Shown here in pieces: positions 6,135 to 14,477 of a DNA stretch of 28,674 bases. The notes below the pieces were generated by a model that saw only the letters and a program-made list of their open reading frames with translations, did no database searches and was not told the DNA's origin. The translations under genes and the position numbers were made by a program. The first letter of the stretch is position 1. Each line of letters opens with the position of its first letter. This DNA comes from Anianibacter sp965662745 (lineage in GTDB: Bacteria > Pseudomonadota > Alphaproteobacteria > Rhodobacterales > Rhodobacteraceae). The DNA lies in NCBI GenBank assembly GCA_965662745.1, contig CBFIJK010000046.1:1-28674 (forward strand), written 5' to 3'.

Positions 6135-6629
6135 ATGACCGGCACGCCGAAACCTTCCGCGCCGCGCTGGATGCGCCTTGCGCTTGTTGCCTCGCTCGCC
6201 GTCAATCTCGCGGTGGCCGGGATTGTCCTTGGCTCGGTCTTCGGCGACGGGCCGGACCGCCGGGCCCCGCGCCCCGGCGCAATCGGGCTGGGCCCCTTCG
6301 CCGATGCGCTGTCCGAGACGGATCGCGCAGCGGTCATGCGCGCCTATCGAGAAGAGGCGGGCGCCTTCCGCGACAACCGCGCAGCGTTTCGCGCCCAGTT
6401 CAATGATCTGCTGACGGCGCTGCGGGCAGAGCCATACGATCCCGGCACCGTGCGCGAGATCATCGGGGCGCAGGACGCCAAGCTGGCGGAACGGGTGCGT
6501 CTGGGCCGGGCGCTCCTGCTGGAACGGCTCGACACCATGACGGCAACCGAACGAGAGGCGTATGCGGAACGGCTGGAGGACAATCTGCGCCGCGGTCCTC
6601 GGGGGCGCGACCAACGCGACAGCCGTTGA
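6135..6629 (+). CDS. Metal_resist/CnrX-like membrane-anchored periplasmic protein
   Basis: The 164-residue protein has an N-terminal anchor (about 13-36, RLALVASLAVNLAVAGIVLG) followed by a helical, Arg/Glu-rich periplasmic domain. It resembles the Metal_resist (Spy/CpxP/CnrX-related) families: DALSETDRAAVMRAYREEAG, then a second helical pair ending with TMTATEREAYAERLEDNL, a degenerate LTxxQ-like motif. In CnrYXH the membrane-bound CnrX senses Ni/Co and releases the sigma factor through CnrY; the gene content here is similar. However, this protein has no His and no Cys, so the CnrX metal site is absent. It is the last gene of the sigma cluster; its TGA directly abuts the stop of the convergent pleD-like gene (TGATCA at 6627-6632). 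Confidence 0.72.
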   Translation: MTGTPKPSAPRWMRLALVASLAVNLAVAGIVLGSVFGDGPDRRAPRPGAIGLGPFADALSETDRAAVMRAYREEAGAFRDNRAAFRAQFNDLLTALRAEPYDPGTVREIIGAQDAKLAERVRLGRALLLERLDTMTATEREAYAERLEDNLRRGPRGRDQRDSR

Positions 6630-7991
6630 TCAGACCGCCGACATCTGCGCCAATGTGACCTGATTGCGCCCTGCCCCCTTCGAGGCATAGAGCGCCCGGT
6701 CGGCCGATTGCATGCAGGCCTCTGCGCTGCAGGGGCGCAACCGGTCCTCGGTTTCGGCGAAAAGGCCAAGGCTGATGGTGACCGTCACGCATCCCGCCTC
6801 TCCGGGCAGATCGACGGGCTGGTCCGACACCGCACGGCGCATCCGGTCGGCCAGGCGGCGCGCTTGTCCCGTGCTGACGCCTGGCAGGATGGCCAGGAAT
6901 TCCTCGCCGCCGATCCGGGCCAGCGTGTCGCCGCGCCGCAGGCAACGGCGCATGCGGCTGGAGATCTCGCGCAGGACAACGTCTCCGGCGGCGTGACCGT
7001 AGGAATCGTTCACATCCTTGAACCGGTCCACATCGACCGCAATCACGGCAAAGCCCGCGTTGCTGTCCGAGGCGCGCGCAATCTCGCGCATGGCATAGCG
7101 GCGGTTGAACAGGCCCGTCAGTGCATCCGTGACGGACAGCCGAACCCCCGCGTCAAGCTCATTGGCAAGCCGTTCGAGTTCCGCCGCATGGCGCAGGCAT
7201 TTTGACAAACGGATCGCCAGTTCGGTCGCGGGCGGCGTTGGCCGGATCACATCATCGGCCCCGAGATCGAGCGCCATCACGGCTGCCTCATCGTCCTCGT
7301 CCTGCACGATGCACAGATGAACCGCACGGCGGGTTTCCGAACGCGATTGCAATTCACTCAACAGTTTAAGGGTCGCGGCGCCCTTTCCGGGGCCAAGATC
7401 GATCAGGAACGCGTCATATCCGGCGCATTCCTGTTCCAGATCGGCCGGTGTCAGCGGCGTCAGGCTGTGCCGGTGCGCCTTGAGCGCGGCCCTGAGATCC
7501 GGGTCGGTGCGCGCAGTACTTTGGATCAGGCCGATACGGCTGCCCCCCGCATAAACGGCTGGCGCTTCCGCCAGCCCCAGGGCCAGCCGCGCGCCGGGCC
7601 GTTCCGCCAGATCCTGAAGTTCGCCCGAGCGGCGCATCAGGTTCCGGATCCGCGCCAGAAGCAGCGTTTCGTTCATCGGCTTTTCGATCAACGCATCTGC
7701 GCCCGCAGTGATGCAGCGCATTCGCAAATCCTGATCGATGTTGTGAGCGGCAATGATGATCGGGGTCTGGGCGGTATGTGGAAGGTTGCGCAACCGTGCA
7801 CAGGCCAGCGCGCCGCCGCCCTCGACACTATCGCCGATGAGAATCAGGTCAGGCGCGCGAAGAACCGCGACATCCACGGCCTCAACGACCGTTCCCGCCT
7901 GCACGACCCCGAACCGCGCCTGTCTCAGTTTGACCTGAACAATGATGCGGTTGGTCGCAACGGAGTCTAGGATGAGGATGGTTCCCGGCAT
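6630..7991 (-). CDS. pleD: PleD-like response regulator with GGDEF diguanylate cyclase domain
   Basis: The 453-residue protein has the PleD order REC1 (about 1-121), REC2 (about 150-270) and GGDEF (about 280-450). The cyclase domain looks active in making c-di-GMP: the signature is GGEEF (361-365), the metal-binding Asp is in AVDVDRFKDVND (Asp320), and the product-inhibition I-site RxxD (352-355) lies five residues before the signature. REC1 is degenerate: the acidic pair is Asp9-Ser10, the expected phosphoacceptor position is Gly53 with an Asp one place later, and the conserved Thr/Ser is Ala81, although Lys104 remains. REC2 has an Asp at the acceptor position (198) but lacks the acidic pair and Lys. 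The gene is divergent from DUF3572, a neighbour I recall beside divK-pleD in other alphaproteobacteria. No divK is in the window. Confidence 0.88.
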   Translation of the reverse strand: MPGTILILDSVATNRIIVQVKLRQARFGVVQAGTVVEAVDVAVLRAPDLILIGDSVEGGGALACARLRNLPHTAQTPIIIAAHNIDQDLRMRCITAGADALIEKPMNETLLLARIRNLMRRSGELQDLAERPGARLALGLAEAPAVYAGGSRIGLIQSTARTDPDLRAALKAHRHSLTPLTPADLEQECAGYDAFLIDLGPGKGAATLKLLSELQSRSETRRAVHLCIVQDEDDEAAVMALDLGADDVIRPTPPATELAIRLSKCLRHAAELERLANELDAGVRLSVTDALTGLFNRRYAMREIARASDSNAGFAVIAVDVDRFKDVNDSYGHAAGDVVLREISSRMRRCLRRGDTLARIGGEEFLAILPGVSTGQARRLADRMRRAVSDQPVDLPGEAGCVTVTISLGLFAETEDRLRPCSAEACMQSADRALYASKGAGRNQVTLAQMSAV

Positions 7992-8084
7992 AGTTGGCTC
8001 AATTCAGAAAATTCGCTTGAATGCCTCCACGCTAGGCGAAATGAGTTAACAAGTTCTTTCCAAACGGCCGATTGCCAGCAGTCC

Positions 8085-8363
8085 ATGAAACCCGACCAAG
8101 CCGAAATCATCGCCCTCAAGGCGCTCGCCTGGCTGACCGCCGATGACGAGCTTTTGCCGGTGTTCCTTGGGGCCACGGGTGCAAGCCTTGAGGACCTCAA
8201 GACCCGCGCGTCAGAGCCGGAATTCCTGATTTCCGTGTTGGATTTCCTGACGATGGACGATGAATGGGTCCGCGCCTTCTGCGATGCCGAGGGGCTGGCC
8301 TATGATGTTCCGCTGCACGCGCGGCAATCTATCCCGGGCGGCGAGGCGGTTCACTGGACGTAA
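8085..8363 (+). CDS. DUF3572 family protein
   Basis: The 92-residue cytoplasmic protein matches DUF3572, an alphaproteobacterial family of unknown function. Recognisable parts are AEIIALKALAWLTADDELLPVFLGATGAS near the start, then LKTRASEPEFLISVLDFLTMDDEWVRAFC. It is probably all helical. It starts 93 bases from the divergent pleD-like gene, an association I recall from several orders of Alphaproteobacteria, so a link to cell-cycle or c-di-GMP control is possible but unproven. No strong ribosome binding site precedes ATG 8085. Confidence 0.85.
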   Translation: MKPDQAEIIALKALAWLTADDELLPVFLGATGASLEDLKTRASEPEFLISVLDFLTMDDEWVRAFCDAEGLAYDVPLHARQSIPGGEAVHWT

Positions 8364-8500
8364 GGCAAAGCGTTGAAAAGGCACCCAAACGCGCCCAGTG
8401 CACAATCGCATGCCGTTAACCCTATGGATATGCTTATGAATTCTGGTTTACATTGCGGAAAAGCGGTGTAGGTCTGAACTGCACCAGTAAAGGTCCAGGC

Positions 8501-9805
8501 ATGAGCCCGATCGAAGACCATCCCCTGCGCTATGAGCTTGCGAACGAGCTTCACGCGCGCCCGTTCCCGGCGCTCGAGGCGCCCTGTCACGCGGTCTATA
8601 TCGCGATCAAGCAGCCCGAGAACGCGGCAAGCCGTGACCGGGATGCCGACCGTGCGCATCTGATCGCGCTTCTGGACCGGTTCGGCGCGACGCACCCCAA
8701 GCCCGGTGCGACCCATTATTTCGGGCAACTCGGCCAGCACCGGCTGAAATGGGAACAACATACCGAATTCGTGACCTACACGATCTTCGTGAACGGCATT
8801 GCCGAACGGCCCTTCGACAAGGCGTCCTATTCCGTGTTCCCCGAAGACTGGCTCGCCGAGGCCCCAGGCGCGCGGATCACGTCGGCCTTCATCCGGGTCG
8901 AAGAAGCCCCGGACGAGCATGTCATCACCGAAAAGCTGGACGACTGGTTCGTGCCGGAAAGTCTTGCCATCAGCCATGTTCTGGACCGCAGCGCCATCAT
9001 GGCGGGCGATTTCCGGATCGACAGCGCGGGGCACCTGCGCTTTGCCGTGTTCACCGATCCCGATATCGGTCCCCGCCGCGCCGGGCGCATCGTGCAGCGG
9101 ATTTGCGAGATCGAGACCTACAAGACCATGTCGATGTTGGGCCTCAGCCGCGCGCGCAGCCTTGCGCCGAAGCTTGGGCAGATCGACAACCAGCTGAACC
9201 GGTTGATGGAAGACATGACCGGCACCGCCACCCGCGCGGACGAGACGCTGAAATCGCTGCTGCAGATCTCGGCAGAGCTTGAGACCTTGCTTGCGAAAAG
9301 CGCCTTTCGCTTCGGCGCGACCGGGGCCTATGAGGCGCTGGTGAACCAGCGGGTCGACGTAATGCGCGAGGAACGGTTCCAGGGCCGCCAGACCTTTGGC
9401 GAGTTCATGATGCGCCGTTTCGATCCGGCCATGCGCACCGTCAAATCGACAGAGCGGCGGATGCAGGCCATGTCGGAACGCGCGATCCGGGCGGGTGATC
9501 TGTTGCGGACGCGGGTGGATGTGGAACGCTCTGCCCAGAACCAGCAGCTTTTGTCGTCGATGGACGAACGCGCTGATCTGCAGCTGCGCCTGCAAAAGAC
9601 GGTCGAGGGCCTGTCGGTTGTCGCGATCAGCTATTACGCGCTGAACCTTGCGGTCTATGCGCTGGCGCCGCTCGCCGATGGCGCCGGGCTTTCCAGAACC
9701 GTCTTCACCGCGCTTGCGACGCCCCTTGTGGTGTTCTTCGTCTGGATCCTCGTGCGCCGGATCCGCAACAAGATGGAAAGCAAGCCTAAGCCGCCTGCGA
9801 CCTGA
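8501..9805 (+). CDS. DUF3422 family membrane-anchored protein
   Basis: The 434-residue protein matches DUF3422 (COG4949), a family of unknown function. It opens with the family-typical HPLRYELANELHARPFP, continues with a soluble domain of about 200 residues (for example KWEQHTEFVTYTIF and FPEDWLAEAPG), then a long helical, probably coiled-coil segment (about 205-375). It ends with two TM segments (about 377-397 and 405-425) and a Lys/Arg-rich tail. The large domain should face the cytoplasm. ATG 8501 was chosen because family homology begins there; the frame extends upstream to 8453 without homology. The 137 bases before it show no clear promoter. Its 3' end overlaps the convergent MATE gene by 20 bases. 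Confidence 0.87.
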   Translation: MSPIEDHPLRYELANELHARPFPALEAPCHAVYIAIKQPENAASRDRDADRAHLIALLDRFGATHPKPGATHYFGQLGQHRLKWEQHTEFVTYTIFVNGIAERPFDKASYSVFPEDWLAEAPGARITSAFIRVEEAPDEHVITEKLDDWFVPESLAISHVLDRSAIMAGDFRIDSAGHLRFAVFTDPDIGPRRAGRIVQRICEIETYKTMSMLGLSRARSLAPKLGQIDNQLNRLMEDMTGTATRADETLKSLLQISAELETLLAKSAFRFGATGAYEALVNQRVDVMREERFQGRQTFGEFMMRRFDPAMRTVKSTERRMQAMSERAIRAGDLLRTRVDVERSAQNQQLLSSMDERADLQLRLQKTVEGLSVVAISYYALNLAVYALAPLADGAGLSRTVFTALATPLVVFFVWILVRRIRNKMESKPKPPAT

Positions 9806-11150
9806 GCGCGCCAAGCCGCAACAGCCCCGTCTGGATCGTTGCAAGAACGGCCGTCACCGCGCCCGTAACATTCGCCGTGACCGTCGCCGCCAGGACGCCC
9901 GTGTAACCGAACGCCGTCACGCCCAGCCAAGCGGCGGGCAGCAGCACAACGAACGTGCGCAGGATCGACAGGCCCATGGACCACAGCGCCTTGGATCGTC
10001 CGTTCATCGCAGCATTGGCCGTTACGACAAAGCCATAGCCGAACAGGCTGAAGCCCACCACGCGCAGGAACTGGGCCGTGTAATCTGCCGCCGCGCCTTT
10101 GGACGCGATGATCAAGCTCAGCGGTTCGGCGAAGGCAAAGAGAACAGCCGCCAGCACGCCGCCATAGCCAAGGCAGATTGCAAAGGTCATCCACATCGCC
10201 CGGCGCGCGCGATCCTCGCGCCTTGCGCCCCAGTTCTGACCGATCACCGGCCCGATCCCCGCCGACAGCGCCAGCATGGGCACAAGCGACAGGCGCTGGA
10301 TGCGACTCGCCGCGCCAAAGCCCGCGACGGCCTGATCGCCCACCGTGGCAACGGCGGCTGTGACGGCAGCCATTCCCGCGGGATTGATCGCGTTGGATAC
10401 GGCGGCGGGCATGCCCACTTCGACAATGCGCTTGGTCGAGAATTTGAAGCCTTTGACCGGGTTGACGCCCAGCCCGATGATCCCCAACCGCCAGCACCAG
10501 AACAGGCCCAGGACACCAGCACTCGTCCGAGCGATGCAGGTCGCGATCCCTGCGCCCGCTGTGCCCAGCTCCGGAACAGGCCCCCAGCCGAAGATGAAGA
10601 TCGGGTCGAGCACAACGTTGACCGCAGCCATCCCCACCATGATCGCCGCCGTGCGCGTCCCGTCGCCATGGGCGCGCAAGCCCGCATTGGCGATCATCAT
10701 CATCACGAGGAACGGGAAAGACGCGGCCCACCACGGCGTGTATTTCAGCAGCTCGTCCAGAACATCGCCGCGCGCGCCAAGGGCGCTGAAAAGCACTGGC
10801 GAGATCACGACAAAGCTGATCGCGACCGAGAGGCCAAGCGCCAGCCCGATGGTCACAGCATGTAGCGCGAGGCGCTTCATCGCCGCGTCGTCGTCCCCGC
10901 TGCCAAGGGCCTGGGACATGACCGCGTTGGCCCCCGCGCTCATTCCGATGGAGAGGGAGGTGATCGCGGCGATGACCGGATAGACGAAGCCGATGGCGGC
11001 CAGCTCTGTCGCGCCAAGACGCGCAAGGAAGGCGGAATCGGCGATGCCAACGGAAATGACGCCGAGGATACCCATCATCATCGGGCCGGATACGGCGAAG
11101 ATCGCCCTCAGGATCGGCCCTTCCGTCAGATTGCGCGTATTCTCGGCCAC
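9786..11150 (-). CDS. MATE family multidrug/toxin efflux transporter
   Basis: The 454-residue integral membrane protein has about 12 hydrophobic segments in two homologous halves, as in MATE (NorM/DinF-like) exporters driven by Na+ or H+. The N-terminal half opens with LTEGPILRAIFAVSGPMMMGILG and contains SLSIGMSAGANAVMSQALGSGD; the second half opens with VEVGMPAAVSNAINPAGMAAV and contains SLVPMLALSAGIGPVIGQNWGA. The substrate cannot be predicted. I chose GTG 11150 because AAAGGG lies at ideal distance upstream; the frame extends to a TTG at 11168 within terminator sequence. It is probably transcribed on its own, since a terminator separates it from the upstream yeeE-like gene. Confidence 0.9.
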   Translation of the reverse strand: MAENTRNLTEGPILRAIFAVSGPMMMGILGVISVGIADSAFLARLGATELAAIGFVYPVIAAITSLSIGMSAGANAVMSQALGSGDDDAAMKRLALHAVTIGLALGLSVAISFVVISPVLFSALGARGDVLDELLKYTPWWAASFPFLVMMMIANAGLRAHGDGTRTAAIMVGMAAVNVVLDPIFIFGWGPVPELGTAGAGIATCIARTSAGVLGLFWCWRLGIIGLGVNPVKGFKFSTKRIVEVGMPAAVSNAINPAGMAAVTAAVATVGDQAVAGFGAASRIQRLSLVPMLALSAGIGPVIGQNWGARREDRARRAMWMTFAICLGYGGVLAAVLFAFAEPLSLIIASKGAAADYTAQFLRVVGFSLFGYGFVVTANAAMNGRSKALWSMGLSILRTFVVLLPAAWLGVTAFGYTGVLAATVTANVTGAVTAVLATIQTGLLRLGALRSQAA

Positions 11151-11166
11151 CGCATGCCCTTTCCAC

Positions 11167-11204
11167 AAAAGACAGCGCCCGGCGAAACCTCACCGGGCGT
11201 TGTC
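11167..11204 (-). terminator. Intrinsic terminator downstream of the YeeE/YedE gene
   Basis: On the minus strand GACAACGCCCGG (11204-11193) pairs with CCGGGCGCTGTC (11182-11171) over 12 positions with one G-U pair and a 10-base loop. TTTT (11170-11167) follows. This is a standard Rho-independent terminator for the yeeE-like gene, ending just before the MATE ribosome binding site. Confidence 0.85.
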
Positions 11205-11239
11205 AGCGTGGACCTAGCGGCTTGCTGCCGCGCGGCAAG

Positions 11240-12301
11240 TTACTCTGCCGGGACTGCGACGGGATCGCGCGACGGGCGAGCCGACAGCGCGCGGTCTGTC
11301 AGGGCGCCGCCGATGCCGATCGAGACGATGGCGAGGATCGCCGCCACCGACAGGGTCGGTACACCCGACAGGCCCGCGCCCACGGTGCAGCCGCCCGCAA
11401 GAACGCCGCCGACGCCCATCAGCGCGCCGCCCGCGACGTAGCGCCCGGTTTCCTTGGGCGAGGAAAAGCTCTGCCATTGGAACCGACCGCCCAGAAGCGA
11501 CAGCACCAGCGCGCCAAGGATCACGCCGCCGATCACGCCGACGCCGAAGGTCGGGCTGATCGAGGTGGACGCGACGCCCCAGAACAGCGTCTCGGCCGAG
11601 GGCGAGGTGAAGGACAGGCTTTCCATCGCGATGGGGTCGAAATCGTCATAGAGCACAAAGCCGGTGCCGACCCAGGCCGCCGGAACAAGAAGACCGAGGA
11701 TCAGCGCAAGACCAAGATGCAGCGGCTTCGCGCCCGAGCGCGCAGCAAAGGCGAGCGCGGCCACGGCAAGAAGCGAGGCCCAGACAAGGCCGCCTCCCGG
11801 AAGCGCGGCCAGCGACGCCGCATCACCCAAGGGCGCGGTGAAGCTGCCAAGTGTCGTGCGCATGGGCGCCAGAACGCCCTTCAACGTTGCATGGGCCGTG
11901 ATCGCGAAGACCAGCATGACCATCAGCGCCCTCAGATTGCCCGTGCCAAACAGGACCGTCAGCCGCGAGATGCACCCACGCGTCAGCACCATGCCCGCGC
12001 CAAACATCAGGCCGCCGGCGATGATCGCGGCCCAAGGCAGATCAGCCGCCATGAAGCGGTGCGCGTCGAACGAGACGAGGCCAGCGGCAATGGCGGCTTG
12101 CGTGCCAATGATCGCAGCGGCCAGTCCCGCGAGCCAGACGCCTGCGGCGGACTTGCGCTCTGCTTTGGGCCCCGCAACAGCACGGCGGAAGCAAAAGCGC
12201 GTAATCTCGGCCAGCGCGCCGAAGGCGAGGCCGATCAACACGCCGAACCAAACGGCGACTTGTGGGGCAGTCAGAGTCTCAAATCCGAAATCGGCAAACA
12301 T
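11240..12301 (-). CDS. YeeE/YedE family sulfur-compound transporter
   Basis: The 353-residue protein has about nine to ten hydrophobic segments and two Sulf_transp-type halves. Three Cys stand in the conserved settings of the family: RFCFRRA (Cys37), TRGCISRL (Cys110) and AGGCTVGAGLSG (about Cys305). In the characterised thiosulfate transporter YeeE (TsuA), three conserved cysteines in the pathway are needed for uptake, so transport of thiosulfate or a related sulfur compound is likely. No TusA-like (YeeD), sulfurtransferase or Sox gene is adjacent. ATG 12301 has GAGG about 7 bases upstream, and a perfect palindrome lies just before it. A terminator follows, so it appears to be a single-gene unit. 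Confidence 0.88.
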   Translation of the reverse strand: MFADFGFETLTAPQVAVWFGVLIGLAFGALAEITRFCFRRAVAGPKAERKSAAGVWLAGLAAAIIGTQAAIAAGLVSFDAHRFMAADLPWAAIIAGGLMFGAGMVLTRGCISRLTVLFGTGNLRALMVMLVFAITAHATLKGVLAPMRTTLGSFTAPLGDAASLAALPGGGLVWASLLAVAALAFAARSGAKPLHLGLALILGLLVPAAWVGTGFVLYDDFDPIAMESLSFTSPSAETLFWGVASTSISPTFGVGVIGGVILGALVLSLLGGRFQWQSFSSPKETGRYVAGGALMGVGGVLAGGCTVGAGLSGVPTLSVAAILAIVSIGIGGALTDRALSARPSRDPVAVPAE

Positions 12302-12313
12302 GGCGAACCTCGA

Positions 12314-12332
12314 TACGGGAAATTTTCCCGTA
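12314..12332. promoter_or_regulatory. Perfect 19-base palindrome upstream of the YeeE/YedE gene
   Basis: TACGGGAAA and TTTCCCGTA flank a central T, forming a perfect inverted repeat 13 bases upstream of the start codon, next to the ribosome binding site. The size and symmetry suit an operator for a dimeric repressor or a small 5' hairpin. I do not recognise the regulator, and none is encoded nearby. The remaining intergenic sequence to 12508 shows nothing I can identify. Confidence 0.55.
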
Positions 12333-12508
12333 ATTGAGGGGGAATTGCCGTGAAATCAAGAACGATACCTCTACTGCACCCCCCAATAGCGGGAACAGGC
12401 TTTCCGTCACGGCAGATCATAAGAACGTCCGTTCGCCGTCATGCGGAAATGCGAAACACACGGTCCACGCGTCGCCGACGCCTGATGACATCGTACTTTT
12501 CGCGCCGA

Positions 12509-13438
12509 TTACCGGCCCCGGATTCTCGGGTCGAGCGCATCGCGCAACCCGTCGCCGATGAAGTTCACCGACAGGACCGTCACCGAAATCGCAAGGCCCG
12601 GCCACATCACGCGGCCCGGATATTGCTGAAGGTAGTCGACCGCATCGAACAGCAGCCGCCCCCATGTCGGGAAATCGGGCGGGAATCCAAGGCCCAGGAA
12701 GGACAGCGCGGATTCGGTGATGATCGCCGTCGCGATACCCAAGGTCGCCGAAACCATGATCGGCGACAGGATATTGGGCAGCACATGGCGCGTGATCAGC
12801 CGCCGCGAGGGCGTGCCGATAGACCGCGCAGCAAGGACGAATTCCCGTTCCTTCAGCGCCAGCACATCGCCCCGCACGATTCGCGCGGTGGGCATCCATG
12901 ACGTGATGCCGATCCCGACGACGATCAGGATGAAGATCCCAAGCTCTGGCCCGAAAAGCCCGTTGAGCCGTTCGCGGAAGAGCAGCACGCCAACCAGCAG
13001 AAGCGGCAAAAGCGGAAGCGCAAGGAAAAGGTCCGTCAGGCGCATCAGCGGCCCGTCGAGCTTCTTGAAGAACCCGGCAAGCACACCGATCGTCGTGCCC
13101 AGCACCACGGCAAGGCCCATCGCCGTCAGCCCCACGGCAACAGACACGCGGCCCCCCGCCATCATCCGGGCCAGCATGTCGCGGCCAAGCTGGTCGGTGC
13201 CCATGGGATGCGAAAGGCTTGGTCCCTGGTTGCGGGCGCGAATGTCGATGAAAGTCGCGTCATAGGGCCACAGAAGCGGGCCGATCAGCACGCCGAGAAT
13301 GACGAACAGGAACAGCCCAAGCGAGAAGACCGCACCGCGGTGCGTCTTGAACTGGTCCCAGACATCCCACCACTGGCTGCGCGGTGCGCGCGCGGTGACA
13401 AGCTTTTCGGCGGGGGCGTTGGCTGCAGGGTCAGTCAT
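12509..13438 (-). CDS. Oligopeptide-type ABC transporter permease (DppC/OppC)
   Basis: The 309-residue inner-membrane permease has the DppC/OppC form. It has an N-terminal TM segment (about 38-58), a periplasmic stretch with the family motif HPMGTDQLGRDMLAR (about 97-111), then about five more TM segments. The EAA-type loop that contacts the ATPases is about 205-225 (EREFVLAARSIGTPSRRLI). It ends GLRDALDPRIRGR, as usual in the family. Its start overlaps the upstream permease gene by 8 bases. It is the last gene of the importer operon. No terminator with a T-run is obvious after the stop. Confidence 0.92.
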   Translation of the reverse strand: MTDPAANAPAEKLVTARAPRSQWWDVWDQFKTHRGAVFSLGLFLFVILGVLIGPLLWPYDATFIDIRARNQGPSLSHPMGTDQLGRDMLARMMAGGRVSVAVGLTAMGLAVVLGTTIGVLAGFFKKLDGPLMRLTDLFLALPLLPLLLVGVLLFRERLNGLFGPELGIFILIVVGIGITSWMPTARIVRGDVLALKEREFVLAARSIGTPSRRLITRHVLPNILSPIMVSATLGIATAIITESALSFLGLGFPPDFPTWGRLLFDAVDYLQQYPGRVMWPGLAISVTVLSVNFIGDGLRDALDPRIRGR

Positions 13439-14438
13439 AACGGATCCGCGGGTCTAGGACGCCGTAGAGCACATCGGCAATCAGGTTGAAGACGACGATG
13501 AGCACGGCAAAGATGAAGGTGATCGTCTGGACCATAGGCAGATCGTTTGCCTGAATGGCCGTGATCAGAAGCTGGCCGATGCCGTTCACCTTGAAAATCT
13601 GCTCGGTGATGATCGCGCCGCCAAAGATCGCCGGAACACCCAGCGCGATGACGGTAACGACAGGGATCATCGAGTTGCGCACCACATGCACCATGACGAC
13701 GACGCTTTCCGTCAGGCCCTTGGCCCGCGCGGTGCGTACATAATCCTGGTTGAGGTTATCGAGCATCGACGCGCGCATGAACCGGCTGATCTGCGCGGTC
13801 GTCTGCAGCGCAAGCACCATGACCGGCATGATCATCTGCTTGAATTGCACGACAAAGCTGTCCCAGTCGTTCACCACATGCGTTGTGTCATAGATCGACG
13901 GAAGCCAGCCCAGCTGGATCGAGAAGATCACGATCACCAGAACGCCGGTGAAGAAGGGAGGTACCGAAAAGCCGATCATCGACACGAACGTGCCCGCCTG
14001 ATCAAAGATCGAATACTGCTTGTAGGCCGAGATGATGCCGATCGGCAGAGCGATGAGAACGCCGACGACATAGGCAAGGCCGACGACCCAGAGGGTCTGG
14101 GGCATGCGCTGCACCACGATGTCCATCACCGGGGACCGCGTCTGCCAGGAAATCACGCGTTGCTGGCCCTCGGCGAAAGAGGTTCCAAACAGGTAGTCAA
14201 AGAACACCGACGGCTCGACCACGAAGAACTGATACATCCATTTCACGAAGCGGACGGGGATCGGTTCTCCTAGCCCCAGCGCCTCGCGCATCTTCTGTTT
14301 CACTTCGTCGGGCACCGTCAACGGCACCTGCGCCATCGGATCGCCGGGGGCGAGTTCGAGCAGCAGGAAGATAACGAGACTGATGAACAGAAGCGTCGGG
14401 ATCGAGATCAGCAGGCGTCGGGCAACAAAGGTGAGCAT
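13431..14438 (-). CDS. Oligopeptide-type ABC transporter permease (DppB/OppB)
   Basis: The 335-residue permease has the DppB/OppB form: an N-terminal TM segment (LLISIPTLLFISLVIFLLLE), the PGDPM motif, and then five more TM segments. The EAA loop is about 225-245 (DYVRTARAKGLTESVVV), and the end is VLYGVLDPRIRYD. It forms the heterodimeric channel with the next gene. A hairpin lies between the binding-protein gene and this gene and probably reduces expression of the membrane part relative to the binding protein. No strong ribosome binding site precedes ATG 14438. Confidence 0.92.
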   Translation of the reverse strand: MLTFVARRLLISIPTLLFISLVIFLLLELAPGDPMAQVPLTVPDEVKQKMREALGLGEPIPVRFVKWMYQFFVVEPSVFFDYLFGTSFAEGQQRVISWQTRSPVMDIVVQRMPQTLWVVGLAYVVGVLIALPIGIISAYKQYSIFDQAGTFVSMIGFSVPPFFTGVLVIVIFSIQLGWLPSIYDTTHVVNDWDSFVVQFKQMIMPVMVLALQTTAQISRFMRASMLDNLNQDYVRTARAKGLTESVVVMVHVVRNSMIPVVTVIALGVPAIFGGAIITEQIFKVNGIGQLLITAIQANDLPMVQTITFIFAVLIVVFNLIADVLYGVLDPRIRYD

Positions 14439-14477
14439 CGGCGTCTCGGTTCAGCAGTCGGGAAAAGGAAAGGCAAT

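Noticed and set aside
8351..9844. 497-codon minus-strand frame opposite the DUF3422 gene
   Set aside because: It is antisense to a clear family protein and its translation is Arg/His-rich with no motif.
12480..12508. GCGTCG/CGACGC inverted repeat after the last permease gene as a terminator
   Set aside because: The stem is only six pairs with almost no loop and no T-run follows.
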